Shown: positions 59,197 through 64,000 of the stretch, piece after piece
How positions within the stretch are numbered: position 1 is the stretch's first letter
Layout: each line of letters begins with the position of its first letter
NCBI GenBank assembly: GCA_033030425.1
Contig: JAUFSD010000001.1
Location: forward strand, 2,790,001-2,854,000
Direction: 5' to 3'
Length of the DNA: 64,000 bases
Origin: Verpa conica
Taxonomy: Eukaryota > Ascomycota > Pezizomycetes > Pezizales > Morchellaceae
Notes under the pieces: generated by a model
Database searches by the model: none
Told to the model about the DNA's origin: nothing
The model's input: only the letters and a program-made list of their open reading frames with translations
Position numbers and translations under genes: made by a program

Positions 59197-60960
59197 ATTA
59201 GCATCTTTTATGTTTGCTCCCCCGAGGAAGCGGGATGGAAGAGGGGAGTACCAGCGGAGAAGGGAATAACTGAAGATAAAGGTGTATACTGGAGGGCATC
59301 ATCAACATCGATTGGAGGTAGATGGGATTTCCCCCGTGTGGGGGGAAGATAAAGGTCAGGTGCTAGGCCGTTCATGTTGTCTGTGGAATTTGTAGAATTA
59401 GGTGTACCAAAGGCTTGGGTGTTTGTAGGTTTGTTTCGTGTAATTTGTCCCCCGGGTGATCACCAGGGTAGGATGAAGAAAGAAAGACGGCAGATTTATA
59501 GATCTAAAGAGACTCGTGTATCAATAAAGCAGGGCCTGCATACATGTAGATATGCTCATCCCTAGTACTGTCCCCTTCTGCGGCAGTGAGTTTGGATTTG
59601 CATAAACGCGGCTATAGCGATTCGAACGACGATGGCAGGAGGAGGAGAGGGGGGGATGACGGCGGGCAGCGGGTGAGGTGGGGTGATGAGGGGACGCGTA
59701 GAGGAGCTTCAGGTCACGCTCTAGGCGGAGGACGTGTCGACGCGAAGAGGAAGAAGGCGAGAGGAGATGAATGCTGTCTGGGCTGGAAGTCGCGATTCCT
59801 CTAGGAAGACGTGCAAAATTCCCGGGGACCGGAAGTGTAGCCGCATGCAAAGTGGCGCATAAACCAAGCGCAGGCTTAACGGGGTGGGAGGAATGTTACA
59901 CACGGTACTGTAGCGACATGGCTGGCTGTATGTATCATATCCACATACCATGCACGAGCGGGAACCTGCGACGACGAGTGATCATGACTCTTCAAGGCCC
60001 CGTCGTTGCTTTAGGCTGTTGGCGCATATGGTTCATAGCAAACATACAAATTTCCGAGTCATAGTCACCATTTGTTTGGGCATTCCATTGATACATGTAG
60101 GTACTTACCCATAATTGGAAGGGCCAGTAGTACATGTAGCTATAAATCTTATATTCCAGGGCGCCATGGGAATCACAGGGTTTAGCGCTAATAGAGCTAT
60201 TACGATCATATAGGCAAAATCATATATCCCGTATTGGCCTAGGGTTATATAGTATGTACACGTAATGCGGAAGAGACTTTGTAGTTGAAAGCTTTTTTTT
60301 GTTACCCATGTCCTGGGGAAAGATAAGTAGTATATATGTTGCCTATTGGATCTGGCACTACATGTAGCTCATTAGTAAGTCCTGAGATAATACAGAACCG
60401 TAGTGATAGTACTCGGCATGTGGTTAATTGCTAGTGGAAATTAGTTATGCTGCCCCGGACTGGTTTGATATGTGTTTGGGTGATGTGTGTTCTCTTACTC
60501 TTGGACCTTCCCTGTTGCCCAGCTATCGTCGCTACATTGTAATCTTTGTCTGTAATTTGCCATTCATCATCCACCACACTATTACCCTTACGATTCTGCC
60601 TTGACTATCCAAGATGAAACCCAAAGGCTTTAGGAATACGGGGGTTTAGTCTCGATCTAGAGCCCTTAGCTAGTGTTTCAGGCTTGGTTAGAATCTCATA
60701 ATCAAATAAAATACGTATGCCAGTTTTATTCGGCCACTCAAACAAAAATATTTATAGTATTAGCCTAGGCACTCTAGTATTAGAACAATATCACTCTACT
60801 TCTACTATTTGCTCTTTTTAGGTATAGTACATACATAAACAAACGACCGTGAGAAACAAATATCGAAACTATATGTAGAACCCATGATATTCTATCCCTC
60901 TCCTCAAATAAAATATATATACAAGTTCCATAAAAGATATTTATACATAACTCCTCATCT
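59197..60960. other. Intergenic region between ATP25 and SCC2
   Basis: Upstream DNA of SCC2 and 3' DNA of ATP25 (both minus strand). No gene seen. The near-palindrome TACATGTAG occurs four times at about 59541, 60092, 60132 and 60359. The stretch near 59620-59770 is GA-rich and GC-rich, with frames on both strands that look like composition effects. Confidence 0.55.
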
Positions 60961-63435
60961 CTATACCGCCTTCGTCTCTAATTTCTGTTTCCTAATAACC
61001 ATCTCACAATTCTCCCTCAATATCTTCCACTCGCTCTTCGCCTTCTCACTCTTCACCTCTTCATTCCCTTCCCCAATCACCTCACCTGTCCCCTCCGCAA
61101 TTTCCAGCAACTTCAATATACCTCTCGCCAACCCCTCTTTCACTAATACAACCGGAACCTCCCTCTCCATTCCATTCACCAGCGTCCTAGCCGCATACAC
61201 GCATTCTCTTTGATTCCCCCCCATCACAAGCAATCCTATAGCTAGCGCGTAAAAGCCTTCGTCCCTGCGTACCCCACTATACCTCAACCTGAACCACACA
61301 TTCCAGAATGCTATCCATGCCCCAGACATCGCATATGCAGTGAGCAGCGTCTCTTGATATTCCCGTAGTGTATATGTATGGTTTGCTTTCCGGAGTTCCT
61401 TATCAAGAATATGGATGCGGGGGTCGAGGTAGTAGGTGCCCATGTGAAGTTTCTGGGAGTGTTTTTTCAAAACTTTATCGGATGTTCTATGGATGGGGTC
61501 ACAGACAGTAGTTGCAATACGCTGGATGAGTGGGAGGTTCTTATTTACTAGAGCACGGAGGAAGCAGAATTGGAATTCAGGGGCGTAGGTGTGAGGGTGC
61601 CGGCAGTGGAGTTTCATGTGAGATATTATTTCATTCATTGCAGAAAGGTGAGTGGCGGTAGCCTCTTCCCGTGCTAGAGAGGTGTTGCGGTAGGTGGGTG
61701 ACTCGGAGAAGGCGCGGAGAACGCAGTAATAGAATTCTTCAGGGGGAGATATCGAGAAGGCCAGCATTGAGTCGAGGTGAGATAGGAGACATGAGGCGGG
61801 GTACTGAGCGGGGGTGATACGGTGGGCTTCGATAAGAAATTCAAGATGAAGTTGGAACCGCTTAAGTGTAGGAGTTGTTGGGAGGTTATCATGGAAAGTC
61901 TTGAGGAATTCAGTGGAATTCCTATCCTCAGGACCAGAACCAAGAAGGGTACATGGCCCTTCTCGAGAACCAGTGGCTTTAAGGCCGGGAAATCTGGTTT
62001 TCAGGTAGTTGATGTGGGCACGTAGTATCAGCTCGGAGGTGACGCTATGGGAATCTGGAGAGTAAGTTGGGGGAAGTTGTTTAATAAGCTGCCAATGTTT
62101 ACCGTTTTCGACAGATTTAGGGACTTCGAGGCCTCGAAACTTGATACCATCTATGATATAGGGAGATTTTGGGTTCAATGGGTTACTGGGTTGAATAGTT
62201 TCTAGAACTCGCCGCGGGGTAGTGGTGTGGAAATAGCGTTTCTGAATGTTGGAGTATGAGGAGCCTGTTGAGAGACCTACGCCGAGCCGAACAGTGGGAA
62301 CAGGGGGACTGTATCTAACTATCACATCCTCAGCCTTATTGTCTGGTTTCTTCTCGCTGGATATCTTATCAACGGATATGGGTTCGGGTCTAGGGCTCTT
62401 TGTGGTCCCGCCTTTCTTCAGGTACTTCCCCCATAGTTCCTCAAGATTGATCTCCTCCCTCCGATGAGGTGTAAAAAGTTGTATAACCAGTCCTTGACTT
62501 CCGACATCTACGCAGATCCAGCCTACCCCATTCTCCAGGCCTGTCTGGGTGTTGACCAATTTCCCTCTCCTCTTCAACCGCCTGTCTCTAATCTTACTCT
62601 CGTTCCTTCCTAATAGCCCATCGGCGTAGGGCGCCATTCCCCAATCTGAACGAAGCCATCTACAGACTTTATCAGCTGACATGTAAAGATGTCGCTCGGA
62701 CCGTGCATTCCCGACTATCATGATTGTGTTTGCACCAATTGCAGGAGGAGGGTCCATAGAACGTAGATCAATAAGAGCCATATCATTGATACCGATCTCT
62801 TCACTGAGGTGCTTCAGTAATGGCTCAAGTGCCGGGGGGGGATTATCTGGGAGTTCTGGGAGAGCCTGGCGTTGGTGAAAGGGGTGAGATGTAGGGCGAG
62901 GGGTTTCAACACGGAGGAACCAGGGGATTTGGTTCTGCCCTTCTTCGCTCTCTCCGGATGCTTCTTTCTCGACCCCTGTTGTCATCGAGTCTCTCCCCCC
63001 TTCCTCCAGCTCTTCGATTATAGATTCCTTTCCCTCATGCTCTTTCTGTTTGGGTGATACATATTCTCTCCTTTCAGTCCCTATCTGTGAGATTGTTGCT
63101 TCCGTTACAAATCTGGTCACCCCACCTAGACCCGCATCTACTTCGACTTTAGATTCATTCTCGATTTCGATCACTGATTCTGGCTCCGGGTCCGACTCGG
63201 TGATTTCAGCAAGTTCGGGTAGAGACTCAACTAGCTCCTCTAGTATCTCTGTCGGGCTATAGAGAAGCGCAGAGCTATGGAAAGCTCTCAGGGGGGGAGC
63301 TGAGATTCTGGAACGGGTTGTATTGGTGATAATTCGTGAAGTGGGGATGAGAAGTCGTAAATTTGCCTTTGATGATGAATTTAACAGGGAAATACACCTA
63401 GCACTCTGCACAGAAATCCGTCGAGCTGCAATCAT
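60961..63435 (-). CDS. ATP25: ATP25-like mitochondrial protein (RsfS domain plus mRNA-stability domain)
   Basis: This single-exon protein has the two-part plan of fungal ATP25. In yeast the N-terminal half is a ribosome-silencing-factor (RsfS/Iojap) homologue and the C-terminal half stabilises the mRNA for ATP synthase subunit 9; the halves are cleaved after import. Here the RsfS-like part is at about residues 210-330 (ALIDLRSMDPP, TIMIVGNARSERHLYMSADK, GWICVDVGSQGLVIQLFTPHRREEINLEELW) and the C-terminal part runs to the end. I start at ATG 63435 (824 aa) because MIAARRISVQSARC is a typical mitochondrial presequence. An upstream in-frame ATG at 63564 would add 43 residues of poorer presequence type. 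A Glu/Ser-rich linker at about 60-190 is long for the family. Confidence 0.88.
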   Translation of the reverse strand: MIAARRISVQSARCISLLNSSSKANLRLLIPTSRIITNTTRSRISAPPLRAFHSSALLYSPTEILEELVESLPELAEITESDPEPESVIEIENESKVEVDAGLGGVTRFVTEATISQIGTERREYVSPKQKEHEGKESIIEELEEGGRDSMTTGVEKEASGESEEGQNQIPWFLRVETPRPTSHPFHQRQALPELPDNPPPALEPLLKHLSEEIGINDMALIDLRSMDPPPAIGANTIMIVGNARSERHLYMSADKVCRWLRSDWGMAPYADGLLGRNESKIRDRRLKRRGKLVNTQTGLENGVGWICVDVGSQGLVIQLFTPHRREEINLEELWGKYLKKGGTTKSPRPEPISVDKISSEKKPDNKAEDVIVRYSPPVPTVRLGVGLSTGSSYSNIQKRYFHTTTPRRVLETIQPSNPLNPKSPYIIDGIKFRGLEVPKSVENGKHWQLIKQLPPTYSPDSHSVTSELILRAHINYLKTRFPGLKATGSREGPCTLLGSGPEDRNSTEFLKTFHDNLPTTPTLKRFQLHLEFLIEAHRITPAQYPASCLLSHLDSMLAFSISPPEEFYYCVLRAFSESPTYRNTSLAREEATATHLSAMNEIISHMKLHCRHPHTYAPEFQFCFLRALVNKNLPLIQRIATTVCDPIHRTSDKVLKKHSQKLHMGTYYLDPRIHILDKELRKANHTYTLREYQETLLTAYAMSGAWIAFWNVWFRLRYSGVRRDEGFYALAIGLLVMGGNQRECVYAARTLVNGMEREVPVVLVKEGLARGILKLLEIAEGTGEVIGEGNEEVKSEKAKSEWKILRENCEMVIRKQKLETKAV

Positions 63436-64000
63436 GTTCCTGTTGTATTTCCTTGGTGCTATTTGAGTGCAGTTCTCTCTTTTCCACCACCCGCTCACTA
63501 TATGGAGTAAAACTTTGATGTCCGATGCCGGGGTAAGGTGCATGATGCGCCACTGTGGCGTCATTAGTTCGCAGTAAGAGTTTTGGGGCTAGATGTGATA
63601 CAAGAATTACCCTAACCCTTGATAGGACCAATTAACATTCAGTATCTACTGAAGTAGCGTTGCGGAAAATCATATATAACACAGTAACTAACCTATCGAT
63701 TTTACGGGCTGGCTATGGGGTGGTGTGACGGTTTAAGAAAGATAGGAGTCAAGTGTCAAGTGTCATTATTGTCCAGGGAAGTTGTATACCCTAGGGCCAA
63801 GTAGACGCTCGATAACTTCGAAATGCTACACTGAGAGATCGAGGGCATCTGTATGTTGTGTTTTTTCTTGTTTTCTTTTGGGCGTAGAAGACCGAACTCT
63901 GCGCAGTTGAGAGTCAAGGGTAGTAATTAGGAAGATAGTAAAAGCATCAATTTGGGATTAATGACTTAGTTTCTTTTTGTTATTCGGTCTTGCATTCCTT
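63436..64000. other. Upstream region of ATP25
   Basis: No gene seen apart from the possible 43-codon 5' extension of ATP25. A GTCAAGTGTCAAGTGTCA tandem lies near 63748-63765. Confidence 0.5.

Overview
This window looks like nuclear DNA of a TE-rich filamentous ascomycete (Pezizomycotina; a Pezizomycetes-type genome is my best guess, not proven). Genes have short GT-AG introns of about 50-95 nt, many with a CTAAC/CTAAT-like branch site. The proteins are fungal: an ATP25 fusion of an RsfS domain with a fungus-specific C-terminus, a Gpr1/Git3-type receptor, an LaeA-like methyltransferase, and Tad1-like and chromovirus retrotransposons. Long AT-rich gene-poor stretches separate gene islands.

Layout. 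1-3.1 kb: AT-rich, no gene seen. 3.1-4.7 kb (-): LaeA-type methyltransferase in 11 exons. 4.7-10.5 kb: gene-poor, with three inverted-repeat MITE-like elements and SINE pieces. 10.6-11.5 kb (+): PDX3 with a 5-nt exon. 12.3-16.1 kb (-): large mitochondrial PPR protein. 16-19.8 kb: empty. 19.8-33.75 kb: a dense retroelement tract. It holds a 429-bp retroposon with 17-bp TSDs, a full-length decayed Ty3/gypsy chromovirus (642-bp LTRs, 5-bp TSD), and a LINE (18-bp TSD) carrying two nested insertions. Removing those two insertions arithmetically returns both LINE frames. 34.4-38.9 kb (+): GH125 mannosidase and phosphomannomutase, both mannose-related. 38.9-44.5 kb: gene-poor, with a 102-bp hairpin. 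44.5-46.4 kb (-): Gpr1/Git3 receptor. 48.5-49.4 kb (+): ubiquitin C-terminal hydrolase. 49.4-53.1 kb: gene-poor. 53.1-59.2 kb (-): cohesin loader SCC2/Mis4. 61.0-63.4 kb (-): ATP25.

The genes do not form one pathway. The links I see are two mitochondrial expression factors (PPR protein, ATP25) and a mannose pair (GH125, PMM). For every spliced gene except the SCC2 5' end I placed exon borders from splice signals plus protein-family continuity, and the summed exon lengths are multiples of three. The main novelty candidates are the microexons in PDX3 and the methyltransferase, the SINE with an ATTC-repeat tail, the LINE-tail-sharing retroposon, and a LINE that took a host ATG as its ORF1 start.
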